A stretch of 59,461 nt of DNA from Verrucomicrobiia bacterium (GTDB lineage: Bacteria; Verrucomicrobiota; Verrucomicrobiia; Opitutales; Cerasicoccaceae). Position 1 is the stretch's first letter. The number at the start of each line of letters is the position of its first letter. A program made the translations under genes and the position numbers. The stretch lies in the NCBI GenBank assembly GCA_030425485.1, contig JAUIAM010000025.1, forward strand, positions 1 through 59,461, written 5' to 3'. Of this stretch, positions 35,155 to 44,276 are shown piece after piece. The notes under the pieces were generated by a model. The model saw only the letters and a list, made by a program, of their open reading frames with translations, was not told the origin of the DNA and did no database searches.

Positions 35155-36138
35155 ATGTATTTTCCACAGCAGGCAGAGACCTTCCGGCACTTGCTGGATG
35201 AGGTGCGCGGCAAGCCTGTAGCCGTGCTCGGGCACCTGCGCCCGGACGGTGACTGCATCGGATCGCAGGTCGGGTTGACACGGATGCTGCGCGCGGTGGG
35301 CATCGATGCCGTGGCGGTGAACAAGGACCCTGCACCGCGTGTACTGAAGAGCTTTATCGGGGATACGCCCTGGGTGCAGGCGAAGGATTTCGAGCCGCAG
35401 GGCCATGTTTCGATCAACGTTGACTGCGCGGACCCGATCCGTGTCGGCCTGCTGTTACGCAAGCTGTTTCCCGAAACGCTGGCCAACATCGACCACCACG
35501 TGTCGAACCCGGCTTATGCGCGCTTCAACCTGATCGAGTCTCACACGGCGGCCACGGGTGAGGTGCTTGCGGGCCTGGCCTTTGACCATGGGCTGCCGGT
35601 AGACGCCATCACCGCGCAGGCACTTTACGTGGCCATAGCCACGGATACGGGGCAGTTTCGCCTGCCCACAACAACGGGCCAGGTCTTTGAAATCTGCTCG
35701 CGACTTATTGCACTGGGCGCATCGCCTGCCGGAGTGACCCGCGAGTTGTTCGAGAAGGAGCCGCTGGCCAAGTTCAAGCTGCTCCAGCGATTTCTCGGCA
35801 CGCTGCAGGTCGTCTGCGACGGGCGGGTATGCGTCGGGCACTTGCGAGATGCGGATTACCGGGCAACAGGAGCTACCCATGAAGACGCGGAGGGCTTCGT
35901 CGATTACCCGCGCGACTTGAAGGGCGTAGATATCGGGATTTTCTTGGAGGAGTACGGGAACCAGACCAAGGGTAGCCTGCGGGCCAAAAGCAAACGCTTT
36001 CGAGTGGACCAGTTGGCTAAACAATTTAATGGCGGCGGCCACGCTCCGGCGGCCGGTTTTAATCAGGAGTGCAGCCTGGACGAATTGCTTCCGCGCTTGC
36101 TGGTTGCGGTCGAGGCCCACCTGGAGCGGCTGGGGTGA
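35155..36138 (+). CDS. nrnA: DHH/DHHA1 phosphoesterase (NrnA-like oligoribonuclease / pAp phosphatase)
   Basis: Predicted to degrade very short RNAs (nanoRNA) and/or dephosphorylate pAp in the cytoplasm. 327 residues. DHH-domain metal ligands are GHLRPDGDC (His27, Asp31, Asp33), NVDCAD (Asp90) and the DHH triad at residues 113-115 (NIDHH). The DHHA1 substrate-binding domain ends with QFNGGGHAPAAGF. Location between rbfA and truB is common for this gene. The exact activity (NrnA or a related pGpG hydrolase) is inferred. Confidence 0.88.
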   Translation: MYFPQQAETFRHLLDEVRGKPVAVLGHLRPDGDCIGSQVGLTRMLRAVGIDAVAVNKDPAPRVLKSFIGDTPWVQAKDFEPQGHVSINVDCADPIRVGLLLRKLFPETLANIDHHVSNPAYARFNLIESHTAATGEVLAGLAFDHGLPVDAITAQALYVAIATDTGQFRLPTTTGQVFEICSRLIALGASPAGVTRELFEKEPLAKFKLLQRFLGTLQVVCDGRVCVGHLRDADYRATGATHEDAEGFVDYPRDLKGVDIGIFLEEYGNQTKGSLRAKSKRFRVDQLAKQFNGGGHAPAAGFNQECSLDELLPRLLVAVEAHLERLG

Positions 36139-36244
36139 GCTTTTTAGGTAATGCAACTGCGGTAGGTGGCGATACGCTGGAACTGAAGGCTCACTCAGTG
36201 CACTGGCCCGACAACTCAAACAATCTATCAGCCCTTAGAAAACG

Positions 36245-36613
36245 ATGATCCTAACCAAGAAGGCATTTGTCATATCTTTTGTGTTGTTCCTTTTGTTTGC
36301 AGGGATATCGACTGTCTACACTTGGACTTTTAAAGCTTCGCTGCTAGAACTTTATGCGATCCAGTCGGATGAAGAGTATGAGAGGGAATACGAAAAAAGG
36401 AGATTACTTTACCTTCCGTTTTTTGCTTATTTAGAAAGTCACCCAAAAGTTGCTGACGACATCTATCTCTCCCTCAACGGGGTATCCACGCTGGAGGGAG
36501 ATAACATCACTTTTCATGACTTTCTAAAAACATGTTACTTAATAGGATTCATTGCTTCCTTTGCTTTATCGATTAGTGTCGCTCTTTTCTTGTCACGTAA
36601 ACGAGATACATAG
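36245..36613 (+). CDS. Unrecognised small membrane protein, AT-rich
   Basis: 122 residues with one helix at each end (VISFVLFLLFAGISTVYTW; TCYLIGFIASFALSISVALF) and a charged middle part (SDEEYEREYEKRRLL). The codon use and base composition are notably AT-rich against nrnA and truB on either side, which suggests late arrival. No family recognised. Confidence 0.5.
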   Translation: MILTKKAFVISFVLFLLFAGISTVYTWTFKASLLELYAIQSDEEYEREYEKRRLLYLPFFAYLESHPKVADDIYLSLNGVSTLEGDNITFHDFLKTCYLIGFIASFALSISVALFLSRKRDT

Positions 36614-36764
36614 GGCAAATCGATCTCGTAATTGCATCGGCTCGAATTGTGATGTGTTACTCGACTAAACTGCGCGTCAAACGTGTTGCCAAGTGACGGC
36701 AATCTGTTTGTAGTGCCTTCCCTGCTTTTCTGGGCTTTCCGCGGCAGAGAGGCGTATATTTTTC

Positions 36765-37496
36765 ATGAACCCTACCGTACAACCTGATTTTGAAGGCGTG
36801 CTGCTGGTCGATAAGCCCAGCGGAATGACCTCGCACGACGTTGTTGATCGCTTGCGTCGCAAGCTGAAGATGAAGCGCATCGGCCATGCCGGCACGCTCG
36901 ACCCAAATGCTACCGGGCTGCTTATCATGCTGGTGGGCAAGGCGACCAAGGTTTCGCAATACCTGATGTCGCTCGACAAAGCCTACGAGGGCACGATGAA
37001 GCTGGGCGAGGAGACGGACAGCTACGACAGCGACGGAGAGGTCATGGCGACGCATGAGATCCCGTCGGATCTCAACGCCGAAGCGGTCGAAGCCACGCTG
37101 AAAACGTTCCTCGGTGACCAGTACCAACTGCCGCCTATGTACTCGGCCAAAAAGGTCGATGGCGTGCCGCTGTACAAGCTCGCGCGCAAGGGCAAGGAAG
37201 TGAAGCGCGACCCGCGCTTTATCCGCATTTCGGAGATTGAGATGCTCAACTGCGAGCTGCCCTACGTGGACTTTGGCATGGCCTGCTCGAAGGGGACTTA
37301 CGTGCGCACCTTTGCCTACGATGTGGGTAAGAAGATCGGCTGTGGCGCGCATCTCTCTGATCTGCGACGCATCGCCGTGGGGCACTTTCATGTGGAGGAC
37401 GCCGCCACGCTGGAGGAAATCGAGGAGATGTCACTGGCTGCCTTTCGCCGCCGCCTGATCCCGGTCTACCAGGCCGTTCCGAGTCACGTACTTTAG
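36765..37496 (+). CDS. truB: tRNA pseudouridine(55) synthase
   Basis: Makes pseudouridine 55 in the T-loop of tRNAs. 243 residues. The signature [17 protein letters not shown] opens the protein and the catalytic Asp46 lies in [13 protein letters not shown]. Other family segments are [21 protein letters not shown] and [20 protein letters not shown]. The C-terminal PUA domain of the E. coli enzyme is reduced here. Part of the nusA-infB-rbfA-truB-ribF neighbourhood. Confidence 0.95.
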   Translation: MNPTVQPDFEGVLLVDKPSGMTSHDVVDRLRRKLKMKRIGHAGTLDPNATGLLIMLVGKATKVSQYLMSLDKAYEGTMKLGEETDSYDSDGEVMATHEIPSDLNAEAVEATLKTFLGDQYQLPPMYSAKKVDGVPLYKLARKGKEVKRDPRFIRISEIEMLNCELPYVDFGMACSKGTYVRTFAYDVGKKIGCGAHLSDLRRIAVGHFHVEDAATLEEIEEMSLAAFRRRLIPVYQAVPSHVL

Positions 37497-37619
37497 TCAG
37501 CTATGGGTAATCGCTGAGTGGTCTTCCGGTATTTGAACTTTGGCGTGGTCAGTTGCCGCATTCTGGCTTAGGTTACTGATTTACCGCGCGCTGGCCGTAC
37601 CTTTATTCGTCGATAATTC

Positions 37620-38552
37620 ATGTCCTACGCTTCACTCGATAACCTAAGGCTCCCCTCAAAGCCGCTGCATCTGGCCGTGGGGATGTTTGACGGCGTTCAC
37701 CTGGGGCACCAGGCGGTGATCGAGTCGGCCATCCACTCGGCGCGTCGTACCGGGGGGATTGCTGGTGTGCTGACTTTTTGGCCGCACCCGAGCAAGCTTT
37801 TTCGCCCGGAGGAGGCGACGCGCCTGCTCATGCCGCTGGAGGCGAAGGAAATCTTTCTCAATGAGTTGGGCGTGAGCTGCGTGATTGCGCAGGAGTTTAC
37901 CCGTGAGTTTGCCGCCATTGAAGCGAAGGACTTCCCTGCCTACCTGAAGGAGCGTCTGCCCACACTCTCAGCCATCTACGTGGGGGAGAATTTTCGTTTT
38001 GGCAAGGGGCGCAACGGTGATGCCGAGCAACTCGTCGAGTACAGCCGCGCCTGTGGCTTGCACGTCGTGAGTGCAGAGCGGATCAAGTTTGACGGCGAGC
38101 CGATCAGCTCGACGCGGATTCGAGCCTGCCTGAGCGCGGGCGAGATCGCGCAGGCCAATGCCCTGCTGGGCTATGCCTATGGCTTTACCGGAGCGGTTGT
38201 CCCGGGGCGGCAACTCGGGCGCGAGCTGGGCTTTCCCACACTTAACTTTCATTGGGAACCGGAACTGAAGCCGCGCTACGGCGTCTATGCCGTGCGGGTG
38301 CGAGAAGTCGGCGGCGAGTGGCTTAACGCGGTGGCCAACTACGGGCTTCGCCCCAGCATTACCGAGGCGGTTAAGCATCCGCTGCTGGAGGTGCACCTGC
38401 TGGCGCCAACACGGCTTGGGCCGGGCGCAGTGCTACAGGTGGAGTGGTTACACTTTTTGCGCGAAGAGAAGAAGTTCGACGACTTGGGCGATCTTAAGGC
38501 CCAAATCGGACAAGATCGCGACGGGGCCGAGGCGTACTTTCGTCAGGCTTAG
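37620..38552 (+). CDS. ribF: Bifunctional riboflavin kinase / FAD synthetase
   Basis: Phosphorylates riboflavin to FMN and adenylates FMN to FAD. 310 residues. The N-terminal nucleotidyltransferase domain has LAVGMFDGVHLGHQAVI (the GHxGH-like region) and EPISSTRIRACLSAGEI; the C-terminal riboflavin kinase domain has GRQLGRELGFPTLNF and GVYAVRVREVGGEWLNAVAN. It ends the core-gene cluster; a double-hairpin repeat follows. Confidence 0.94.
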   Translation: MSYASLDNLRLPSKPLHLAVGMFDGVHLGHQAVIESAIHSARRTGGIAGVLTFWPHPSKLFRPEEATRLLMPLEAKEIFLNELGVSCVIAQEFTREFAAIEAKDFPAYLKERLPTLSAIYVGENFRFGKGRNGDAEQLVEYSRACGLHVVSAERIKFDGEPISSTRIRACLSAGEIAQANALLGYAYGFTGAVVPGRQLGRELGFPTLNFHWEPELKPRYGVYAVRVREVGGEWLNAVANYGLRPSITEAVKHPLLEVHLLAPTRLGPGAVLQVEWLHFLREEKKFDDLGDLKAQIGQDRDGAEAYFRQA

Positions 38553-38608
38553 GCTGATTTAACAGCTGTAATACCGTCTTCCCATCAGAATGATAAAGTC
38601 ATTGGCCG

Positions 38609-38665
38609 GGGAGGGCTGCCTGCCTCAGGCAGCGGCGGACGGCTGAGGGCAGCCGTCCCTACCAA
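38609..38665. repeat. Tandem double hairpin (REP/BIME-like) between ribF and FUSC gene
   Basis: Two perfect hairpins in a row: an 8-bp stem (38615-38622 with 38626-38633) and a 9-bp stem (38637-38645 with 38650-38658). The sequence type CTGCC...GGCAG / GGACGGCTG...CAGCCGTCC followed by CTACC is known to me as a scattered palindromic repeat. It lies in the 207-base gap between convergent genes, where it could terminate both transcripts. No gene in this gap. Confidence 0.7.
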
Positions 38666-38759
38666 CATCTTATCAATCATAGATGGAAGCGGTATAGGGT
38701 GTGTCGAGCTATTTGTATTCATTTTTTGAATACGTGTCTCCTGGGCGTTTTGCATGGCC

Positions 38760-41030
38760 TTAGAAGAAGGGGCTTCGGTCCAGGATTTTTAAATCCAGGC
38801 CGCTGATGAGCGTCTGGCAGTTGCGGGCCTCTGAGGTGAGGTCGCGGTAGCGGCGGACTAGGGCCAGGAATTGCGCCACCTCATCGGCCCGGTGCGAACG
38901 CGAGAGGTGCTCTTTACGCATCATGACGAGGAGTTCGCGGTTGAGCGTGCGCATGGAGGAGTCGAGCTCGGGGAAAAACTCGGGCTTTGTGCCTGTGGCA
39001 AAGGCGGCGGCAAAGGCGTCGAAGTTGTTCGCCAGTTGCTCGTTCAGCTCAAGTAAGGCGGGCGAGATGCGGTCGATCAGCGCAGGAGTGAGATTGCGGC
39101 GGTAGACACGCTCGACCGCCTGAAGCTTGAAGCGCAGGCTTTGCAGGCTAAGGGCGAGCTCGTGGTACTTCGTGCGCTGGCCTTCCTCGTCCTTGGTCAG
39201 GCCGATCTGGCTAATCCAGTCCTGGCAGACAGCCGGCAGATCGACGAGTTTTCCCTCCAGGGATTGCTCGGCCGGGATGATGGCCTCGCCGGAAAGGTGG
39301 CGCGGGGTGTAGAGACGCAGGTACTGGCCGCAGTCGCTAAAAAAGTTCTTCAAGGTCTGGCGCAGTTCGCGCTCGGGGATGATGGGCCAGATGAGGCGCA
39401 AGATGAGCCCGCAGATAAATACTCCGAAGATAATGCCGAAGAGCCGCTCGATACCGGGCTTGAGCGAGACGCTTTGCACGTTGGATAGCGACGTCATGAG
39501 CAGGAATGCGAGCATGGCCTGAAAGCCTGCGTAGGAGTAGCGCTGCGGTCCGTAGTTTATCCAACCGAAGAGCAGGATGCAGAGGAAGAGGAAGGGGGCG
39601 AACTGAAGGTAGGTCGAGGTCAGGGGCGTGACGAATAACAGGAAGAGTGCGGCGCAGATCCCGCCGAGTAGGCAGCCGAGCAGTCTGAGAAGGGACTTCT
39701 GGTTGCTGGCCACGGTGGTTTTTTGCATAACGATAGAGGCCGTGATGACGCTCGGGAGCCCGCCGGGGTATTGCCACCACTGCCAGGCGTAAAGCGCGAA
39801 GACGACGGCGAGTGCTGTCTTGAGGCCGTGTTGGAGCCGCCGCTTGTCCGGGCGCCATTTTTTTCGCTGCTTGAGAATGCGCTCGCGGAATTCGCTATCG
39901 TTGGTTCCGGGTTGGATCAAGGCGGTGACGGCCTTGTGGAGGAGGGTAAGGGAGCGTTCGACTTCGCAGAGGTTGGCGTAAAAGGCCATGAGCTGGGTGG
40001 TGTCTTCCAGCTTGTAGGTAAAGGGCTTGCCCTGAGCGCGGAGCTCTTCCAGCCGGGCTTCAAAGGCCTCGCGCATTGCGGCCATCGTGCTGTCGGGCGG
40101 GAGGGTGCGGGTGGTCAGGCAGTGGGCCAGCGATCGCAGCTCCTGCAGGAGGCTGCCGGAGTAGGCGCGCAACTCGTCGGTCAGGAGCTTGTAGTAGGCT
40201 TTTTCGTAATGGCTTTCAGCCGAGCGCAGGGTGGTGACGATGGAGACGAAGGTGCGCTCCAGAAGCTGCATACTGCTTTGCAGGGTATAGCGGTGGTGGG
40301 AGAAATTGCTGCTGTCGAGGATGGCTTGGGGGAGCAGGGCGCGGAGCTTGGGAAATTGCGCGCTGAGCTTTTCTTCCAGCGCGGTAGCGTTGTCCAGGGT
40401 GGGCTTGTCATCCAGGTACTGCGAGGTGGCATGCTCGAGCAGGCGGGCGAAGTTATCCATGACGTCAGTGGCCTTCCGGGCAAGGACACGTCCGGCATTT
40501 TGGGGAAAGATGAGGGCGTTTACGGCGAGCGCTACCAGGACCCCAAGGCAGATTTCCGAGGTGCGGAAATAGGTCACACTCCACAGGGATTCCAAGTTGT
40601 TAAAGGTCTGGGCGCCGATGATGGAAATGGTGATGCCGCCGAGGAAAAAGGTGTAGGGGTAGAACTTTCCCGTGCTCATGTAGCCAGCGAAAGTGATGGC
40701 ACCGAACAGGCACAGCGCATAGCCAAGCTGGTTCTGGGGAAAGGCCCCCGAGATGAGGTAGATGCACACGCCGGCCAGGATGGTGCCAAAGAAGCGCATA
40801 ATGCCCTTTTCCAGCGATGCGCCCACGTAGGGCAGGGTGACAACCATGACGGAGATGCCTGCCCAGTAGGGTTTTTGCCAACCCAGGCCCATGGCAATGC
40901 CGATGGCGATGACGGAGGCCAGGGCGGCCTTAAAGGCCGTCAGCCAGCGCAGCTTGTCCATGTGCGGGTGTTCGTGGTACCATCGAGCCCATTGTACAGG
41001 ATGGCGGGCCAGGTATTCACGAACAGACAT
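38760..41030 (-). CDS. FUSC-family inner-membrane transporter (AaeB/YccS-like)
   Basis: Predicted exporter of aromatic acids or similar organic acids, driven by the proton gradient. 756 residues. Two hydrophobic FUSC blocks (about residues 30-175: VIAIGIAMGLGWQKPYWAGI, VVTLPYVGASLEKGIMRFFG; about 405-560: VITASIVMQKTTVASNQKSL, LRLLGCLLGGICAALFLLFV) with a long helical cytoplasmic region between, plus a helical C-terminal third. The gene is divergent from the DUF1656 gene with a 55-base gap, whereas in E. coli aaeXAB the three genes run in one direction. The substrate is unknown. Confidence 0.85.
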   Translation of the reverse strand: MSVREYLARHPVQWARWYHEHPHMDKLRWLTAFKAALASVIAIGIAMGLGWQKPYWAGISVMVVTLPYVGASLEKGIMRFFGTILAGVCIYLISGAFPQNQLGYALCLFGAITFAGYMSTGKFYPYTFFLGGITISIIGAQTFNNLESLWSVTYFRTSEICLGVLVALAVNALIFPQNAGRVLARKATDVMDNFARLLEHATSQYLDDKPTLDNATALEEKLSAQFPKLRALLPQAILDSSNFSHHRYTLQSSMQLLERTFVSIVTTLRSAESHYEKAYYKLLTDELRAYSGSLLQELRSLAHCLTTRTLPPDSTMAAMREAFEARLEELRAQGKPFTYKLEDTTQLMAFYANLCEVERSLTLLHKAVTALIQPGTNDSEFRERILKQRKKWRPDKRRLQHGLKTALAVVFALYAWQWWQYPGGLPSVITASIVMQKTTVASNQKSLLRLLGCLLGGICAALFLLFVTPLTSTYLQFAPFLFLCILLFGWINYGPQRYSYAGFQAMLAFLLMTSLSNVQSVSLKPGIERLFGIIFGVFICGLILRLIWPIIPERELRQTLKNFFSDCGQYLRLYTPRHLSGEAIIPAEQSLEGKLVDLPAVCQDWISQIGLTKDEEGQRTKYHELALSLQSLRFKLQAVERVYRRNLTPALIDRISPALLELNEQLANNFDAFAAAFATGTKPEFFPELDSSMRTLNRELLVMMRKEHLSRSHRADEVAQFLALVRRYRDLTSEARNCQTLISGLDLKILDRSPFF

Positions 41031-41085
41031 AGGCGGAGATAATTCGCATTGTCATTAGCGGCTTAGTGGCTGATTGTAAACGACG

Positions 41086-41343
41086 ATGATAAGGGAAGTG
41101 ATGGAACGTGTGGCTTCGGTCATTCCACCGCACTGGCGTTTGCCTGCGGAGATGGACGTACTCGGCTTTTACATAACACCGATCATGGTGGCTGTGCCAG
41201 TGGGGATTCTGCTGGCCGGCCTGAGTGTGTGGCTGATTGATCGCGCTCGTTTGACTTCCTTTATCTGGCATCCGCCCTTGTTTCTGTTCGCGCTGGCCAT
41301 CTGTTACGGGGTGGCTTTTTCCTGGCTGTTCCTGCCCGCCTAA
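41086..41343 (+). CDS. DUF1656 small membrane protein (AaeX-like)
   Basis: 85 residues with two membrane helices (FYITPIMVAVPVGILLAGLS and FLFALAICYGVAFSWLF). Length, the PAEMDVLGFYITP start and the position directly before a HlyD-type adaptor gene match the AaeX/DUF1656 family, whose role in aromatic-acid efflux pumps is not defined. The next gene begins 6 bases after the stop. Confidence 0.8.
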   Translation: MIREVMERVASVIPPHWRLPAEMDVLGFYITPIMVAVPVGILLAGLSVWLIDRARLTSFIWHPPLFLFALAICYGVAFSWLFLPA

Positions 41344-41349
41344 AAAGAG

Positions 41350-43233
41350 ATGGCTAAAAAAATTATCCGTGTCGTTATTACGCTGTCCGTGGTTGCTGTG
41401 GCCGGTTTGCTGGCGTGGACCTATTGGCGTTCGTACTTGCTCTATCCGTGGACACGGGACGGGCAGGTGCAGGCTTATGTCGTCGGGCTGGCGGCACGGG
41501 TGAGCGGCCCCATCGTCGAGGTGCCCATCGTGGACAACCAGCCCGTCGCTCGCGGTGACCTGCTCTTTGTTATCGACCCGACGGATTACCAGCAGGAAGT
41601 GGACGCCCAGCGGGCGGCTCTGGCCAAGGCGGAGACGTCGGCCGCGTTGCTTAAGCTGGAGATCGAACGTCGCACGCCGCTGCTTTCGCAAAAACTGATT
41701 TCGCTGGAAGACTACCAGATACTGGAGGCGCGTTATGCTGAGGCGCAATCAGACATCGAGGTGGCGCAGGCTCAGTTGGCTCTGGCCGAGCTCAACCTCA
41801 GTTACACCAAAGTTTACGCCCCGGTCGATGGCTACGTGACGAACCTCGTCGTGACAAAGGGCACCTACGTGACAAAGGGGCAGCCGCTCATGGCGCTGGT
41901 CGATGCGGACGACTTTTGGGTTACGGGGTATTTTCGTGAAACAGACTTGCAGCACATCACTCCGGGTAAGCGTGCCATGGTGCGCCTGATGGGGCATCAC
42001 AACGAGCCGATGGAGGGCGTCGTGCTCAGCGTGGGCTGGGGGATTTTTCGCGGCGATGGTGCCGAGGGCCAGAATCTCTTGCCGATGGTGAAACCGACGG
42101 TGGATTGGGTGCGTCTGGCCCAGCGTTTTCCGGTGCGGGTGCATTTGCTCAATCCCCGCGAAGACCTCGCCTTGCGCGTGGGGACGACGGCTTCGGTCAT
42201 CATCATGCCCGATGAGGTAGCCTTGCCGGATGCACCCGAAGCGGGCGCTTTACCGCCAGCGGAGCGCGCGGTAGCCGAAGAGCACTTTTACGAACAGACA
42301 TTACTGAAAAGTGAGAGTGAGCCCGTGGCGGCTCCCGCCGGAGTCGACCAGCCTGCGTTGAACGCTGCCGAGCAGTACCCCAAGGTCGTCCTGGATGGGC
42401 GCGGGGACGAAGTCGTCATCGCGGCAAAGCCGCAGCGGATCATCAGTCTGGCCCCGAGTACAACCGAGTTGGTCTATGCGCTGGGGGCAGGGGACCGCCT
42501 GATTGCCGATACGGTACACTGCAAGTATCCGGAAGCCGCACGTAACCTGCCCAAAGTCGAGGGCTTTGATACCCCGAATGTTGAGCAGGTGCTGATCTTT
42601 CAGCCCGATCTGGTCCTGGCCTCGGACATCACACGGCCTGCGACGGTGGAGCGTCTGCGCGAGGTGGGCTTGAATGTGGCCGTGCTGCCCTCCCTGGGGA
42701 TGAGCGGGCTGATGGTCGATATTGATCGTGCGGGAATGATGCTCGGAGAGCAGGAGGCGGCGGAAGAATTGTTTGAGCAATTTTCAGCGTTGGAGGCGGC
42801 GCTCAAGTCTCGATGGTCACGTGAAGGTGCGCCGCCGCGCCCACGGGTGTTCCTCGCCTATGACCTGCGGGATAATTACACCGCCGGGCAGGGCACCTTC
42901 CCCGATGAGCTCATTGCTTTGGCCGGGGGCGAGAATATCTCGGGCGACATGGAGGCAAGTTGGGGCCAGCTCTCGATGGAGGTGACCCTGGAGCGTGACC
43001 CGCAGATACTGCTGTTGACGGGGGATACCCAGCAACCGGTCGAGCCGGCCAGCGAGGAGCAGTTGGCTTCATTGCGTGAAGATGAGCGCTGGCGCGCGGT
43101 GTCTGCGGTGCGTGAGGGGCGGGTGTATGTATTGGACAACGCGCTTTTCAATATCCCCGGGCCACGCCTGACCGTGGCTCTGGAAGCCCTTTCCGATGTG
43201 CTCTATGCTGTGGCCTCTGACGACTCCCAGTGA
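41350..43233 (+). CDS. HlyD/AaeA membrane-fusion protein fused to BtuF-like periplasmic binding protein
   Basis: 627 residues in one uninterrupted frame. Part 1 (1 to about 290) is a standard AaeA/EmrA-like adaptor: membrane helix at 8-27, lipoyl half VSGPIVEVPIVDNQPVARGD, a short coiled-coil (84-150), second half YAPVDGYVTNLVV and a beta-barrel. A Pro/Ala/Glu linker (about 290-343) leads to part 2 (344-620), a type III substrate-binding protein like BtuF/FecB: PQRIISLAPSTTELVYALGA, FQPDLVLASD, LSMEVTLERDPQILLLTG. No signal peptide separates the parts, so the binding domain would be tethered in the periplasm by the adaptor. Glu395 (KYPEAARNLP) and the Glu in LSMEV lie where BtuF has the Glu residues that dock on BtuC. 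No BtuCD-like genes are nearby. This fusion is unfamiliar to me. Confidence 0.85.
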   Translation: MAKKIIRVVITLSVVAVAGLLAWTYWRSYLLYPWTRDGQVQAYVVGLAARVSGPIVEVPIVDNQPVARGDLLFVIDPTDYQQEVDAQRAALAKAETSAALLKLEIERRTPLLSQKLISLEDYQILEARYAEAQSDIEVAQAQLALAELNLSYTKVYAPVDGYVTNLVVTKGTYVTKGQPLMALVDADDFWVTGYFRETDLQHITPGKRAMVRLMGHHNEPMEGVVLSVGWGIFRGDGAEGQNLLPMVKPTVDWVRLAQRFPVRVHLLNPREDLALRVGTTASVIIMPDEVALPDAPEAGALPPAERAVAEEHFYEQTLLKSESEPVAAPAGVDQPALNAAEQYPKVVLDGRGDEVVIAAKPQRIISLAPSTTELVYALGAGDRLIADTVHCKYPEAARNLPKVEGFDTPNVEQVLIFQPDLVLASDITRPATVERLREVGLNVAVLPSLGMSGLMVDIDRAGMMLGEQEAAEELFEQFSALEAALKSRWSREGAPPRPRVFLAYDLRDNYTAGQGTFPDELIALAGGENISGDMEASWGQLSMEVTLERDPQILLLTGDTQQPVEPASEEQLASLREDERWRAVSAVREGRVYVLDNALFNIPGPRLTVALEALSDVLYAVASDDSQ

Positions 43234-43263
43234 ACTTTCATTGATTTAATAAAAGGCAGCGCC

Positions 43264-43755
43264 ATGAATCATTTTATCACGCATCTTAAATGGTTGGCCG
43301 AGCGGGTAGTACAGGCACCGTTTGGCAGTGGGGAGTTCTACGTCCTGCTCGGCGTGGCGGCCTTTGTCATGTTGGTGGCGGGGAGCTTTATCAACGGCGC
43401 GATCATCGGCAAGACGAAGGGCTCGCTGGTCGTGTTTCTAGCCCAGGTGCTCATTCTTCTGGTGGCCTTTGTCATGGCGGCGCTAGTGCAGGCCTATGCC
43501 GGGGAGGCGATCGGCAATGCCCACACGCTTAACTTGCTCTCGGTGGCGCTGGCCATTCTCGGCGGCTGGTTTATGTTTTCGCTTCTGCGCAAGCCAATGA
43601 TGAATGCAGGCTGGGTAACCGGCCTGATGGCCTGCCTGTTCGTCTTTGCTCTCGGCTATGCCGGGCTCTGGGTGGGGGACGAAGTTTTTACCCTGCTGGA
43701 AACGGGCAGCGATAAGGTAAATGAGCTCAAGCAGGAGTTTACCAACGAAGACTGA
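43264..43755 (+). CDS. Unrecognised four-helix membrane protein
   Basis: 163 residues with four predicted helices (FYVLLGVAAFVMLVAGSF; LVVFLAQVLILLVAFVMAAL; LNLLSVALAILGGWFMFSLL; WVTGLMACLFVFALGYAGLW) and an acidic C-terminal tail. No family recognised. It begins 30 bases after the adaptor-binding-protein fusion on the same strand and so is likely part of that transport unit. Confidence 0.6.
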   Translation: MNHFITHLKWLAERVVQAPFGSGEFYVLLGVAAFVMLVAGSFINGAIIGKTKGSLVVFLAQVLILLVAFVMAALVQAYAGEAIGNAHTLNLLSVALAILGGWFMFSLLRKPMMNAGWVTGLMACLFVFALGYAGLWVGDEVFTLLETGSDKVNELKQEFTNED

Positions 43756-43774
43756 GAGCGGTTTACGTCCGAGT

Positions 43775-44233
43775 TTACCTGTCGATGCCTTCGGCCAGAC
43801 GTTTGAGCCGGGAGAGCATGGGCTCGCCCTGGGGTTTGCCAAAGGCCATGATGAAGCGCACGATCGGACGCCAGAACAGGGGGATGTTTTTCTTGTTCAG
43901 GTCCAGCTCCTGGGTCAGGTGGGTGCCGTTACCGTTGGGGACAAGGGTGAAGGTCAGGGTGGCCGGATGGCGCTTGGGGTGATCGGGGAAACTCATGGTC
44001 CAGACGAGGTGCGTGTAGGGCTGGTATTCGCTAAAGACTGCCTGCGACCAAATCAGACGGCTGCCCATCTGGTTGCGGATGCGAAAGGTGTAGCCCTGCC
44101 TTTTTTCGCCCTCACTGACGGGCTCCCAGTCTACCAACTTGGGTGACCACTTCTGGACCAGCTCGGGGTCGTCGAGGAAGAACCAAACGGTTTCCGGCGG
44201 GGCATCGATTTGGATAGATTCGCGTACTTTCAT
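43775..44233 (-). CDS. SRPBCC (START-like) ligand-binding protein
   Basis: 152 residues with the helix-grip fold pattern: MKVRESIQIDAPPETVWFFL at the start, the middle strands SRLIWSQAVFSEYQPYTHLV and TLTFTLVPNGNGTHLTQEL, and a long C-terminal helix (RPIVRFIMAFGKPQGEPMLS). Such proteins bind lipids or small hydrophobic ligands; no enzymatic residue can be assigned. Convergent with the membrane protein gene and divergent from the lut operon. Confidence 0.78.
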   Translation of the reverse strand: MKVRESIQIDAPPETVWFFLDDPELVQKWSPKLVDWEPVSEGEKRQGYTFRIRNQMGSRLIWSQAVFSEYQPYTHLVWTMSFPDHPKRHPATLTFTLVPNGNGTHLTQELDLNKKNIPLFWRPIVRFIMAFGKPQGEPMLSRLKRLAEGIDR

Positions 44234-44276
44234 GTTGGTGGTGAGCGTAGTTTTGAGGTAGGGTTACGTGTAATGG

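Noticed and set aside
39723-41042. Long plus-strand frame opposite the FUSC gene
   Set aside because: Low-complexity Gly/Glu/Val composition; the minus-strand protein has clear FUSC membrane blocks.
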